Assembly (NCBI GenBank): GCA_903851195.1
Contig: CAINNJ010000025.1
Coordinates: 186,001-250,000, forward strand
Source: an uncultured Acidobacteriia bacterium
Lineage (GTDB): Bacteria; Acidobacteriota; Terriglobia; Bryobacterales; Bryobacteraceae
Direction: 5' to 3'
Length of the DNA: 64,000 nt
This document shows, piece by piece, positions 32,719-40,632 of the stretch; the stretch's first letter is position 1, and each line of letters begins with the position of its first letter. The translations under genes and the position numbers were made by a program. The notes under the pieces were generated by a model, which did no database searches, had not been told where the DNA came from, and was given only the letters and a program-made list of their open reading frames with translations.

Positions 32719-33463
32719 CCGGGGCCGGTGCTTCGGGCGTTTCCTTCCATACTTCGTCGTCCCAGAGGCGAAACCCGCCCCGGAAAGCATTGGCATTCGA
32801 GCCGAGTTTCACGCCCTGCGGGAAACCGGTCTCTTCCTGACTTTCCGGTTCCGGGGAATTGAGTGCCTTCAAATCCAGATACCGGGTGTTTCCGCCTCCG
32901 AGCACGACGTATTCCGCTTCGAGGGCGGTGCGCAGTTGGCCGATCACGGTTTCCACATGACGGCGCCACTTGGTTTTGCCGAGCCGATCCAGACCGCGCT
33001 GTCCCACGTAGTCTTCAAACGTGCGGCCCTTGCGATAAGGCAGATGCGCGAGTTCCATGGGCGCGAGAACGCCTTCGAGGATCATGGCCGCGCCGAGGCC
33101 GGTGCCGAAGCCGAGGAACAGCATGCGCCCGCCTTCGTAGCTCCCGAGAGCCTGCATGGCCGCGTCGTTAACGATGCGGACCGGGCAACCGAACGCGGCT
33201 TCGAAATCGAAGCCCACCCATCCCGGCGCAAGGTTGTGCGGCTCCGTGACCGGCTTGCCCCGGAAGACGATTCCGGGGTAGCCGATAGAGACGGCCGTGA
33301 AGTCCCAGCCTTCGGTCGCCTTCCTGACGTCGGCCACCATCAGAGAGGCGGACATTGCCGGGCCGGAAGGGATCTTGACCGGCGCGTCGTGCCGGGAGTC
33401 GATCACCTTTACATTATTGCCGCCGACGTCGAGGACGAGGACATTCTGTTTTGTTTTGGTCAA
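32684..33463 (-). CDS. Polyphosphate-glucokinase-like ROK kinase
   Basis: 259 residues. VLVLDVGGNNVKVIDS is the ATP-binding phosphate-1 loop, FTAVSIGYPGIVFRGKP and VRIVNDAAMQALGSYEGGRMLFLGFGTGLGAAMI give the active Asp and the glycine-rich ROK segment, close to polyphosphate glucokinase (PpgK). Phosphorylates glucose or a similar sugar with polyphosphate or ATP. The C-terminus ends in an Ala/Pro/Lys tail (EAPAPAKAKPASRKAR), partly antisense to the DUF3037 gene end. Confidence 0.82.
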   Translation of the reverse strand: MTKTKQNVLVLDVGGNNVKVIDSRHDAPVKIPSGPAMSASLMVADVRKATEGWDFTAVSIGYPGIVFRGKPVTEPHNLAPGWVGFDFEAAFGCPVRIVNDAAMQALGSYEGGRMLFLGFGTGLGAAMILEGVLAPMELAHLPYRKGRTFEDYVGQRGLDRLGKTKWRRHVETVIGQLRTALEAEYVVLGGGNTRYLDLKALNSPEPESQEETGFPQGVKLGSNANAFRGGFRLWDDEVWKETPEAPAPAKAKPASRKAR

Positions 33464-33497
33464 AGCGCTCTCACCACCGTTATCTTAGCCGAGGCGC

Positions 33498-33905
33498 TTA
33501 GTACGGGTCGACGTAGCAAGCCGTGGGGTGCCAGTAGCCCCAGCTGTCGTAATAACCGCAGGGCGCTCCGTAAGCGTAGGCGGGGCCGTACGCATAAGGA
33601 ACGTAGTAGCGGTAACCGGGTCTGTAGGAATAACCCGGATAGTAGGATCTGCCGTAGTAACCGCCGCCAAAGTAACCGCCGCCGCGTCCCCCGCGGTCGC
33701 CGCCGTAGTAACCACGCGCGGGAGCCGAATAACTTCGCCCGCCACCCGAGTAACGTTGTCCGCCATAAGAGCGGCCGCCGGAACCGCCGCCGCTGTGTCC
33801 GCGATTCTGGGCGAGAGCGGAAACCGGGTTGGTCACGAGCAGGAGTGCGGCAAGTACCGCGGTAATCGCCGATGTCTTAAAAAGATTGAGTGCTTTGGTC
33901 TTCAT
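33498..33905 (-). CDS. Gly/Tyr-rich exported protein
   Basis: 135 residues: signal peptide (ITAVLAALLLVTNPVSALA) followed by a low-complexity body of GG, RSY and YYG repeats (GGGSGGRSYGGQRYSGGGRSY; YYGRSYYPGYSYRPGYRYY) ending YDSWGYWHPTACYVDPY. No catalytic motif. Possibly a surface or matrix protein that self-associates; family not assigned. Confidence 0.7.
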   Translation of the reverse strand: MKTKALNLFKTSAITAVLAALLLVTNPVSALAQNRGHSGGGSGGRSYGGQRYSGGGRSYSAPARGYYGGDRGGRGGGYFGGGYYGRSYYPGYSYRPGYRYYVPYAYGPAYAYGAPCGYYDSWGYWHPTACYVDPY

Positions 33906-34038
33906 GGAATCCCTTCACTTACGCTCCTTTCAGAGGCAAGCCACGGACCAAAAGCTAAGTAGTGAAAACAGGCAGTTTATGGCACGGCCCTCACGCGACT
34001 GCGGCGCGAAAACCACCGGATTGGTTGAGATGAACCGT

Positions 34039-35220
34039 TTAGCGGGGAGTGTCGATCGGGAGACCGACATAGTTTTCCGCGAGAGTCGTCATGCCGGCGC
34101 GCGAACTGGTGATGTAGTCGAGTTCGGCGATCTGGCGGCGGTAGTCGAAGCCGTTATGGGGCACGCCCAGGTGGAGCATCGACGTCATCCACCAGGAAAA
34201 GCGCTGCGCCTTCCAGATCCGTTGCAGGCAGGTGTGGGAGTACGCATCGAGGGCGGTTTCCGAGCCGGAATCATAGAAGCGCGAGATCGCGTCGGCAAGG
34301 ACGCGGACATCCGCCACCGCGAGGTTCAGGCCCTTGGCACCGGTGGGAGGAACGATGTGTGCGGAATCGCCCGCCAGGAACAGGCGTCCGAACTGCATGG
34401 GTTCGGCGACGAAACTGCGCATCGGCGTGATGCCCTTCTGGAAGATGGGGCCGGTGTTCGGTTTCCAGCCGTCGCGGGTGGAGAGGCGCGTTTCCAGTTC
34501 GGACCAGATGCGTTCGTCCGGCCAGGCTTCAATGTCCTCATCGGGAGCGCACTGCAGATAAAGCCGGGTGACCTTCGGCGAGCGCATGCTGAACAGGGCG
34601 AAACCGCGGTCGGTGAGCGAGTAGACAAGTTCTTCCGATGACGGCGCGGCGTGCGCCAGGATGCCGAGCCACGCGAAGGGATACACGCGGTCGAAGGCGG
34701 TCAGAACGCCGGGAGGAAACGAAGGCCGGCAGATGCCGTGGAAGCCGTCGCAACCGGCAATCACATCGCAGGTAAGTTCGTGTTCCTTGCCATCTTTTCG
34801 ATAGCGCACAACGGGATTCGAATCGAGGCCGCCGACGCTGACGTGATCCACCTCGAAATGCAGCGGCCGGGAGGTGGCCCGGCGCGCGTCGATCAGATCC
34901 CGCACCACTTCGTTCTGCCCGTAGACGGTGATGGCTTTGCCGGTGAGTTCCGCGAAATCGATGCGGCGGCGGATGCCTCCAAAGGCCAGCCAGACGCCGT
35001 CGTGACGCAACCCCTCGCGCTGCAGGCGGGCGCCGACGCCGGTCTCGATCATGAGATCGACGACATGCTGTTCCAGCACGCCGGCGCGCACGCGTTCCAC
35101 CACATACTCTTCGGAACGGTTCTCGATGATGACGGAATCGACGCCGCGCCGGTGCAGCAGATGGCCGAGCATGAGCCCGGCTGGTCCAGCGCCGACAATC
35201 GCAACCTGCGTCTTCGGCAC
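34039..35220 (-). CDS. pobA: 4-hydroxybenzoate 3-monooxygenase
   Basis: 393 residues, the usual PobA length. VAIVGAGPAGLMLGHLLHRRGVDSVIIENRS is the FAD Rossmann loop; VRAGVLEQHVVDLM and VTVYGQ-like (AITVYGQNEVVRDLIDAR) are characteristic of PobA. The second FAD motif is LFLAGDSAHIVPPTGAKGLNLAVADV. Hydroxylates 4-hydroxybenzoate to protocatechuate with NADPH and O2. Start is GTG 35220 (VPKTQVAIVGAGP) two bases after the upstream gene's stop, so it is in one transcript with the nitronate monooxygenase-like gene. No protocatechuate ring-cleavage genes are in the window. Confidence 0.9.
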   Translation of the reverse strand: MPKTQVAIVGAGPAGLMLGHLLHRRGVDSVIIENRSEEYVVERVRAGVLEQHVVDLMIETGVGARLQREGLRHDGVWLAFGGIRRRIDFAELTGKAITVYGQNEVVRDLIDARRATSRPLHFEVDHVSVGGLDSNPVVRYRKDGKEHELTCDVIAGCDGFHGICRPSFPPGVLTAFDRVYPFAWLGILAHAAPSSEELVYSLTDRGFALFSMRSPKVTRLYLQCAPDEDIEAWPDERIWSELETRLSTRDGWKPNTGPIFQKGITPMRSFVAEPMQFGRLFLAGDSAHIVPPTGAKGLNLAVADVRVLADAISRFYDSGSETALDAYSHTCLQRIWKAQRFSWWMTSMLHLGVPHNGFDYRRQIAELDYITSSRAGMTTLAENYVGLPIDTPR

Positions 35221-35222
35221 GG

Positions 35223-36248
35223 CTATTTCACGGCCTCCTGAAGCGCGGAGAAAGCCTCGCGATACTCGCGGCCTAGGCGGTCGATCAGTCCCGCCGCGGG
35301 GGGTGCATCGTGGATAACGCCGATTCCCTGCCCACAGCCCCAGATGTCGCGCCACGCTTTAAACTCGTCGCGCCCGCCCGCGCCGAAGTTCATCTTCGAG
35401 GGGTCGGCCGCGGGCAGGTTGTCGGGGTCGAGACCGGAGCGGGCGATGGAAGGTTTCAGGTAGTTGCCGTGCACGCCGGTGAAGAGGTTGGTATAGACGA
35501 TGTCGTCGGCGGCGCATTCGACGATCATCTGCTTGTACTCTTCGGCCGCGCGGGCCTCTTTGGTGGCGATAAACGCCGAGCCGATGTACGCCAGATCGGC
35601 GCCCATGGCCTGCGCGGCCAGGATGGAACGGCCGTTCGCGATGGCGCCGGACAGGGCCAGCGGTCCATCGAACCAGGCCCGAATTTCCTGCACCAGGGCG
35701 AAGGGCGAAAGGGTTCCGGCATGTCCGCCGGCTCCCGCGGCGACGGCGATCAGGCCATCCGCGCCCTTTTCCATAGCTTTATGGGCGAAGCGGTTGTTGA
35801 TGATGTCGTGCAGCGCCACACCGCCATAGCTGTGCACCGCCTGATTCACTTCCTCGCGCGCGCCGAGCGAGGTGATGCTGATGGGAACCCGCCATTTGAC
35901 GCAGGCCGCCAGATCCTGTTCGAGGCGGATGTTGCTCTTGTGAACGATCTGGTTGACGGCGAAGGGGGCAGACGGATTGTCCGGATGCGCCCGATCCCAG
36001 GCGGCCAGTTCTTCGGTGATGCGGTGCAGCCATTCGTCCAGTTGAGCGGCGGGCCGGGCATTCAGCGCGGGGAAGGAGCCGACGATGCCGGCGGTGCACT
36101 GCGCGATGACCAGGTCCGGATTCGAGATCACAAAAAGGGGCGCGCCGATGACCGGCAACCGCAGGCGCTGGAGTGAGGTGGGAAGAGCCAAGGAATATTT
36201 TCGCCTGGCTGCACGATTTGAGAATTCCGGGGCGGAATACGCAGACAT
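35223..36248 (-). CDS. Nitronate monooxygenase-like flavoprotein
   Basis: 341 residues in the longest frame. LRLPVIGAPLFVISNPDLVIAQCTAGIVGSFPALNARP, DGLIAVAAGAGGHAGTLSPFALVQEIRAWFDGPLALSGAIANGRSILAAQAMGADLAYIGSAFIATKE match the NMO/2-nitropropane dioxygenase TIM barrel with an FMN site. Oxidises alkyl nitronates or a related substrate. The family usually starts just before this core, so a TTG near 36193 may be the true start; that would leave about 70 bases for promoters toward the divergent PIG-L gene. Operon with pobA. Confidence 0.85.
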   Translation of the reverse strand: MSAYSAPEFSNRAARRKYSLALPTSLQRLRLPVIGAPLFVISNPDLVIAQCTAGIVGSFPALNARPAAQLDEWLHRITEELAAWDRAHPDNPSAPFAVNQIVHKSNIRLEQDLAACVKWRVPISITSLGAREEVNQAVHSYGGVALHDIINNRFAHKAMEKGADGLIAVAAGAGGHAGTLSPFALVQEIRAWFDGPLALSGAIANGRSILAAQAMGADLAYIGSAFIATKEARAAEEYKQMIVECAADDIVYTNLFTGVHGNYLKPSIARSGLDPDNLPAADPSKMNFGAGGRDEFKAWRDIWGCGQGIGVIHDAPPAAGLIDRLGREYREAFSALQEAVK

Positions 36249-36266
36249 TACACTGGTGGGAAGCCC

Positions 36267-38891
36267 ATGAAATTGTTGCGCACTTTTTCCCCGATTCTCC
36301 TTGTCTCCGTGCTGGCGGGCACGCGCCTGGCAGCCCAGCCCGCGACCTTACCCGACGTGGAGATGTCGCTGCGGAAGCTGAATGAAACCGGCACGCTGCT
36401 GATGATTGCGGCCCATCCCGACGATGAACGCACCAACGTTCTGGCGTATTTCGCGCGCGGCCGGTACATGCGCACGGCGTATCTTTCGATTACGCGCGGC
36501 GAGGGCGGGCAAAATCTGATCGGGGCGGATCAGGGCGCGAATCTGGGCGTCATCCGCACGCAGGAACTGCTGGCGGCGCGGCGGATCGATGGCGCGGAGC
36601 AGTTCTTCTCGCGGGCCATCGATTTCGGCTTCTCGAAATCCGTGCCGGAAACGATGGAGAAGTGGGGGCACGATAAGGTGCTGTCCGACGTGGTTTGGGT
36701 GGTGCGGCGCTATCGGCCGGATGTGATCATGCTGGGCTTCAGCGGCACGCCTGCGGACGGACACGGGCATCACCAGGCATCGGCAATTCTGGGTAAAGAA
36801 GCTTTCGAGGCGGCGGCGGATCCGGCGCGGTTTCCGGAGCAGTTGAAGTATGTGCAGCCGTGGAAGGCTTCGAAGCTGGTGTATGCGGGCGGGTTTGGCG
36901 GGCCGGGTGGTGGCCGGGGAGGCGCGGGCCGGGGAGGCGGCGGACGGGGCGGCAACACCAATGCGCCCGCGACGCCACCGCCGGCGCCGCCGATCGCTCC
37001 TCCGGCCGCGGTGGTGACGTCCGGATACAGCACGTTTCTGGGGCTGACGTATGACCAGATCGCGACCATCAGCCGCAGCCAGCACCGTAGTCAGGGTTTC
37101 GGAAACGTGGGCGCGAATTTTGGTGGGCAGGGCGGTGGCAGAGGTGGCGCGAATGCGCCGGCAGGCGGCGGGCGTGGCGGACGCGGTGGTGCACAGGCGG
37201 TTCCCTCGCAGACAGAAGCCCCGGCGGTGACGCCGCCTGCGCCCGCTCCTCCGGCGGATCTGTTCGCTGGTATCGATCACTCCTGGAATCGTCTCCCTGG
37301 CGGCGCCGCTGTAGGCACCATCCTCGACCAGGCGATTCGCGAGTTCGACGTGGAACATCCGGAGAAAACCATCCCGCTGCTGGCGAAGGCGCGACCTCTG
37401 ATTGCCGCCGTGCAGGATCCGCTGGCGAAGATTAAACTCGCGGAACTGGACGAACTGGTGGGCAAGTGCGCGGGTCTCTGGGCCGATGCGCAGGCGCGCC
37501 AGGCGGAGGTGACGCCGGGCTCGAAGGTGGAACTGATCAGCACCGTCTACGCGCGGCTGCCGGTGGACGTGAAGGTGCAGTCGATCCATGTCGAAGGCCC
37601 GTGGGCGGCCGCAGAAGCCATGAAACTGGAGCCGCGGCCGGTCTCCGGCGTGACCGGAACCATGGAACTCAGCGTTCCCGCGACCCAGCCGTATTCGCAG
37701 CCCTACTGGCTGCAGAAACCGCCGGTGAGCGGGCGGTATACGGTGGACGATCAGATGCTGGCCGGGCTGCCGGAGAACGCGGTGGAGCGGGTCAGAATCG
37801 AACTCACCGTTGCGGGCCTGCCCATCGAAATCGTTCGCCCCATCGAGAACCGGTTCGCGGAACGCGCGGAGCCGGAGCGGATTCGGCCTCTGACCGTCGT
37901 GCCTGCCGTGGCGGTGAATCTGCCGAGCGGCGTGGAAGTGTTCCCGTCCGCGGCGGGGCGCAATGTCCAGATCGTCGTCAAAGCCAATGTGGCGAAGGCG
38001 GAGGGATCGCTGCGCGTGGAAGTGCCGGCCGGGTGGAAGGCGGAACCGAAGTCACAGGCGTTCAGTCTGACGGCGGCGGGCGAGGAGCGGGAACTCAGCT
38101 TCCGCATCACGCCGCCGGCGAAAGACGCGACAGGCCAGTTGCGCGCCGTGGCGACGCTGGGCGGCAAAGACATCGGCGTGGGGATGCAGACCATTTCGTA
38201 TCCGCACATTCCCGTGGAAGTGCTGTTTCCGCCCTCGGAAGTGAAACTGGTGCGCGCCGACATTCAGGTGAGCGCGAAGAAGATCGGATACATCATGGGC
38301 GCGGGCGACGAGGTTCCGGAAGCGCTGCGGCAACTGGGCGTGGAGATTTCGCTGCTCAGCGAAGCGGATCTGGTGAAGGGCGACCTCTCGCGCTTCGACG
38401 CTATTGTGGCCGGCGTGCGCGCCTACAACGTGCGGTCCGATCTGCGCGCCAGCCATTCGCGCCTGATGGATTACGTGAAGAACGGCGGCACCTACGTGGT
38501 GCAGTACATGAGCGCGGGCGCGCAGAATTTCGGGCCTTATCCGATCACCATCCCGGCGGGCAACGGATTCCGCGTGACGGTGGAGGAAGCGCCGGTAAGC
38601 TTTCCGCACGTGGACAGCCGCCTGCTGCAGGCGCCGAATCATATTTCGGCGAAGGATTTTGAGGGCTGGGTGCAGGAGCGCGGCTTGCTGTTTCCCACGG
38701 AATGGGATCCGAAATATGAGACGGTCCTGGCTTCCGGCGATCCGGGCGAGAAGCCGCTCGAAGGCGGGGAGTTGTGGACGCACTATGGCAAAGGCGTTTA
38801 CATCTTCAGTTCGTACGCGTGGTTCCGGCAGTTGCCGGCGGGCGTGCCGGGCGCTTACCGGTTATTCGCCAATATGCTGAGCGCGAAATAG
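36267..38891 (+). CDS. PIG-L (LmbE-like) deacetylase with Gly-rich inserts
   Basis: 874 residues, signal peptide (TFSPILLVSVLAGTRLAA). The PIG-L metal site is clear: MIAAHPDDERTN near residue 50, RTQELLAARRIDGA, and the distal GHGHHQAS. The deacetylase domain is interrupted by low-complexity segments (about residues 211-250, FGGPGGGRGGAGRGGGGRGG, and about 287-330, GGQGGGRGGANAPAGGGRGG) that look like flexible loops. The C-terminal half has beta domains and a Rossmann-like end (EALRQLGVEISLLSEADLVKGDLSRFDAIVAGVRAYNVR). Removes acetyl groups from N-acetyl-sugar substrates, here outside the cytoplasm; substrate unknown. Confidence 0.85.
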   Translation: MKLLRTFSPILLVSVLAGTRLAAQPATLPDVEMSLRKLNETGTLLMIAAHPDDERTNVLAYFARGRYMRTAYLSITRGEGGQNLIGADQGANLGVIRTQELLAARRIDGAEQFFSRAIDFGFSKSVPETMEKWGHDKVLSDVVWVVRRYRPDVIMLGFSGTPADGHGHHQASAILGKEAFEAAADPARFPEQLKYVQPWKASKLVYAGGFGGPGGGRGGAGRGGGGRGGNTNAPATPPPAPPIAPPAAVVTSGYSTFLGLTYDQIATISRSQHRSQGFGNVGANFGGQGGGRGGANAPAGGGRGGRGGAQAVPSQTEAPAVTPPAPAPPADLFAGIDHSWNRLPGGAAVGTILDQAIREFDVEHPEKTIPLLAKARPLIAAVQDPLAKIKLAELDELVGKCAGLWADAQARQAEVTPGSKVELISTVYARLPVDVKVQSIHVEGPWAAAEAMKLEPRPVSGVTGTMELSVPATQPYSQPYWLQKPPVSGRYTVDDQMLAGLPENAVERVRIELTVAGLPIEIVRPIENRFAERAEPERIRPLTVVPAVAVNLPSGVEVFPSAAGRNVQIVVKANVAKAEGSLRVEVPAGWKAEPKSQAFSLTAAGEERELSFRITPPAKDATGQLRAVATLGGKDIGVGMQTISYPHIPVEVLFPPSEVKLVRADIQVSAKKIGYIMGAGDEVPEALRQLGVEISLLSEADLVKGDLSRFDAIVAGVRAYNVRSDLRASHSRLMDYVKNGGTYVVQYMSAGAQNFGPYPITIPAGNGFRVTVEEAPVSFPHVDSRLLQAPNHISAKDFEGWVQERGLLFPTEWDPKYETVLASGDPGEKPLEGGELWTHYGKGVYIFSSYAWFRQLPAGVPGAYRLFANMLSAK

Positions 38892-38897
38892 CGGAAC

Positions 38898-38928
38898 GCG
38901 GCGGCGTCCATTACCAAGGCGCCGCCGC
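38898..38928. terminator. Convergent hairpin, possible bidirectional terminator
   Basis: Perfect 9-base arms GCGGCGGCG (38898-38906) and CGCCGCCGC (38920-38928) between the convergent PIG-L and LTXXQ-like genes. No U-run, so termination is a positional inference. Confidence 0.35.
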
Positions 38929-38946
38929 ACTGCACACGAACGCCGG

Positions 38947-39399
38947 TTAGTGGTGGCCTCCCTGTCCGGGTCCGGGACCGCCGCCGGGGCCATCCAATCC
39001 GGACGCCAGCAGTTCCTTGTCGATGGCCTGCTGGGCGGTGGTCAGAATGGCGTAGAAGGCCGCGTCCGCGGTGGATTTGGCCAGCAGTTCCTGCATCTCG
39101 ATGGTGGAGACCGCAGCCACCGCGGCAGCCACGCCGGAGTTGCTTTCAACCGCCTTAATGAGATTGGCCTGCGCCGTGGCTTCACTGGTTTCGAGCGCCG
39201 CCAGAGCCGTTTCCTCGGTGGTGAAGATCGAGGTCGCCTGGGTGGCCTGAGCCGTGGTGAGAGTCAGTAACTTCGTCAGCCGGGTAACACGGGCGGCTAC
39301 GATTTCGGCCGTGGTCGGCGGTGTGGACGTGGATGTATTTGCCGATAACAGGGCGAGGGAAGAGGCCATCAGCGCGAGCGCGCTCAGTCTTATTTTCAT
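38947..39399 (-). CDS. Exported LTXXQ/Spy-like small protein
   Basis: 150 residues with signal peptide (LSALALMASSLALLSA). An alpha-helical body with VARVTRLTKLLTLTTAQATQATSIF resembles the LTXXQ motif of CpxP/Spy periplasmic chaperones, followed by a second helix and a GGGPGPGQGGHH tail. Possible metal binding through the His end. AAGGAG lies 8 bases before the ATG, inside a leader with a strong hairpin (39437-39481). Role by analogy only. Confidence 0.65.
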   Translation of the reverse strand: MKIRLSALALMASSLALLSANTSTSTPPTTAEIVAARVTRLTKLLTLTTAQATQATSIFTTEETALAALETSEATAQANLIKAVESNSGVAAAVAAVSTIEMQELLAKSTADAAFYAILTTAQQAIDKELLASGLDGPGGGPGPGQGGHH

Positions 39400-39436
39400 G
39401 AAATTAGCTCCTTATATCGTGATCGTCGGAATACAC

Positions 39437-39481
39437 GAATGCGAGGCCGGTTTCCGGTGGGAAACCGACGGGGCCGCATTC
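39437..39481 (-). promoter_or_regulatory. Long hairpin in the leader of the LTXXQ-like gene
   Basis: Nested pairing: GAATGCG (39437) with CGCATTC (ending 39481), GGCC with GGCC, and GGTTTCC with GGAAACC around a GGTG loop, about 17 pairs. On the minus strand it lies about 40 bases before the ATG at 39399 and has no U-run, so it is not a simple terminator. No riboswitch class recognised. Confidence 0.4.
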
Positions 39482-39591
39482 TTGTACTCGTGATCCTGTA
39501 GACGACAAAGGGCGGGCGCGGGTTTACTTCGAATTCGAACAACAAATCCGCAATCTGAAAATGTTACGTTCATAGTCGAACCCTATCTTTT

Positions 39592-40116
39592 ATGAAATCT
39601 CTATTGACTGCTGCAACCACCGTTCTTCTTCTCTCGGCGGGCCTCGCCTCCGCGCAGAGCCCCAAGGCGACCGAAACCGCCACCATTGGCGGCAAGACGA
39701 TTACCATCCAATACTCAGCGCCTTCGGTGCGCGGCCGCCAGATCTTCGGCGATGGCGGTTTGTTGTCGCACGATCCGAACTATCCGGTCTGGCGCGCCGG
39801 GGCGAACTCGGCAACGTCTTTGCATACGGACGCGGATCTCGATATCGGCGGACTCACGGTGCCGAAAGGCGACTACACGCTGTATGTGGACGTGAAGAAT
39901 CCGGATGCCTGGGAACTCGCCATCAATAAGCAGACCGGCCAGTGGGGGCTCACCTATGACAAGGGTCAGGATCTGGGCCGCGTGAAGATGAAGATGACGA
40001 AGCAGGCCAACGTGGAAGTGCTGAAGTACTCGCTGAAGAGCGCGGGCGGCAATAAAGGCACGCTCGAACTGGCCTGGGAAACCCATGCGGGTTCCGTGCC
40101 GGTAACGGTAAAATAG
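39592..40116 (+). CDS. DUF2911 exported protein
   Basis: 174 residues, signal peptide LLTAATTVLLLSAGLASA. Body matches DUF2911: ITIQYSAPSVRGRQIFGDGGLLSHDPNYPVWRAGANSATSLHTDADLDIGGLTVPKGDYTLYVD. Common exported domain in Acidobacteriota and Bacteroidetes with no known function. A 12-base palindrome TTCGAATTCGAA lies 53 bases upstream (39528-39539) and may be an operator. No clear ribosome-binding site. Confidence 0.85.
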   Translation: MKSLLTAATTVLLLSAGLASAQSPKATETATIGGKTITIQYSAPSVRGRQIFGDGGLLSHDPNYPVWRAGANSATSLHTDADLDIGGLTVPKGDYTLYVDVKNPDAWELAINKQTGQWGLTYDKGQDLGRVKMKMTKQANVEVLKYSLKSAGGNKGTLELAWETHAGSVPVTVK

Positions 40117-40158
40117 CTTTTTCCCCGAAAAGCTTTCCCGAAAGGCAGGAAACCTCGC

Positions 40159-40632
40159 ATGGCAATCACGTTCACGCTGAACGGCGGCAGGCAAACCGTC
40201 GACGTCCACCCGCAAACCCCTCTGTTGTGGGTTTTGCGCGATACCCTGGGAATGACCGGCACCAAATTCGGCTGCGGCATGGCGCTGTGCGGCGCGTGCA
40301 CCGTGCATCTGAACGGCAGCGCGATTCGCGCCTGCATCACGCCGATCGCGAGCGTCGCGGGCAAGTCGGTCACGTCCATTGAAGGGCTCTCGGCGGATAC
40401 CACGCATCCGGTGCAGCAGGCCTGGATGGAAGAGGATGTGCCGCAGTGCGGGTACTGCCAGTCGGGGCAACTGATGGCGGCGGCGAGTCTGCTGGCGAAG
40501 ACCGCGAAGCCGACGGACGCGGATATCGATGAGGCCATGCGCGGCAACATCTGCCGTTGCGGCACCTACTCGCAGATCCGCCGCGCCATTCACCGGGCGG
40601 CGGAAATCAAATCCAGCGGAGTGAAAGCATGA
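40159..40632 (+). CDS. 2Fe-2S subunit of molybdenum hydroxylase (IorA-like)
   Basis: 157 residues. The plant-ferredoxin cluster motif [19 protein letters not shown] and the second cluster motif [17 protein letters not shown] ... [17 protein letters not shown] are complete. This is the small subunit of a xanthine-dehydrogenase-family enzyme, closest to isoquinoline 1-oxidoreductase alpha. It passes electrons from the Mo site in the next gene, whose ATG overlaps its TGA (ATGA). Confidence 0.92.
   Translation: MAITFTLNGGRQTVDVHPQTPLLWVLRDTLGMTGTKFGCGMALCGACTVHLNGSAIRACITPIASVAGKSVTSIEGLSADTTHPVQQAWMEEDVPQCGYCQSGQLMAAASLLAKTAKPTDADIDEAMRGNICRCGTYSQIRRAIHRAAEIKSSGVKA

Noticed and set aside
39437-39481. 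Known riboswitch (c-di-GMP, cobalamin, TPP) in the leader
   Set aside because: None of the conserved core words of these classes is present; only a long stem is seen.
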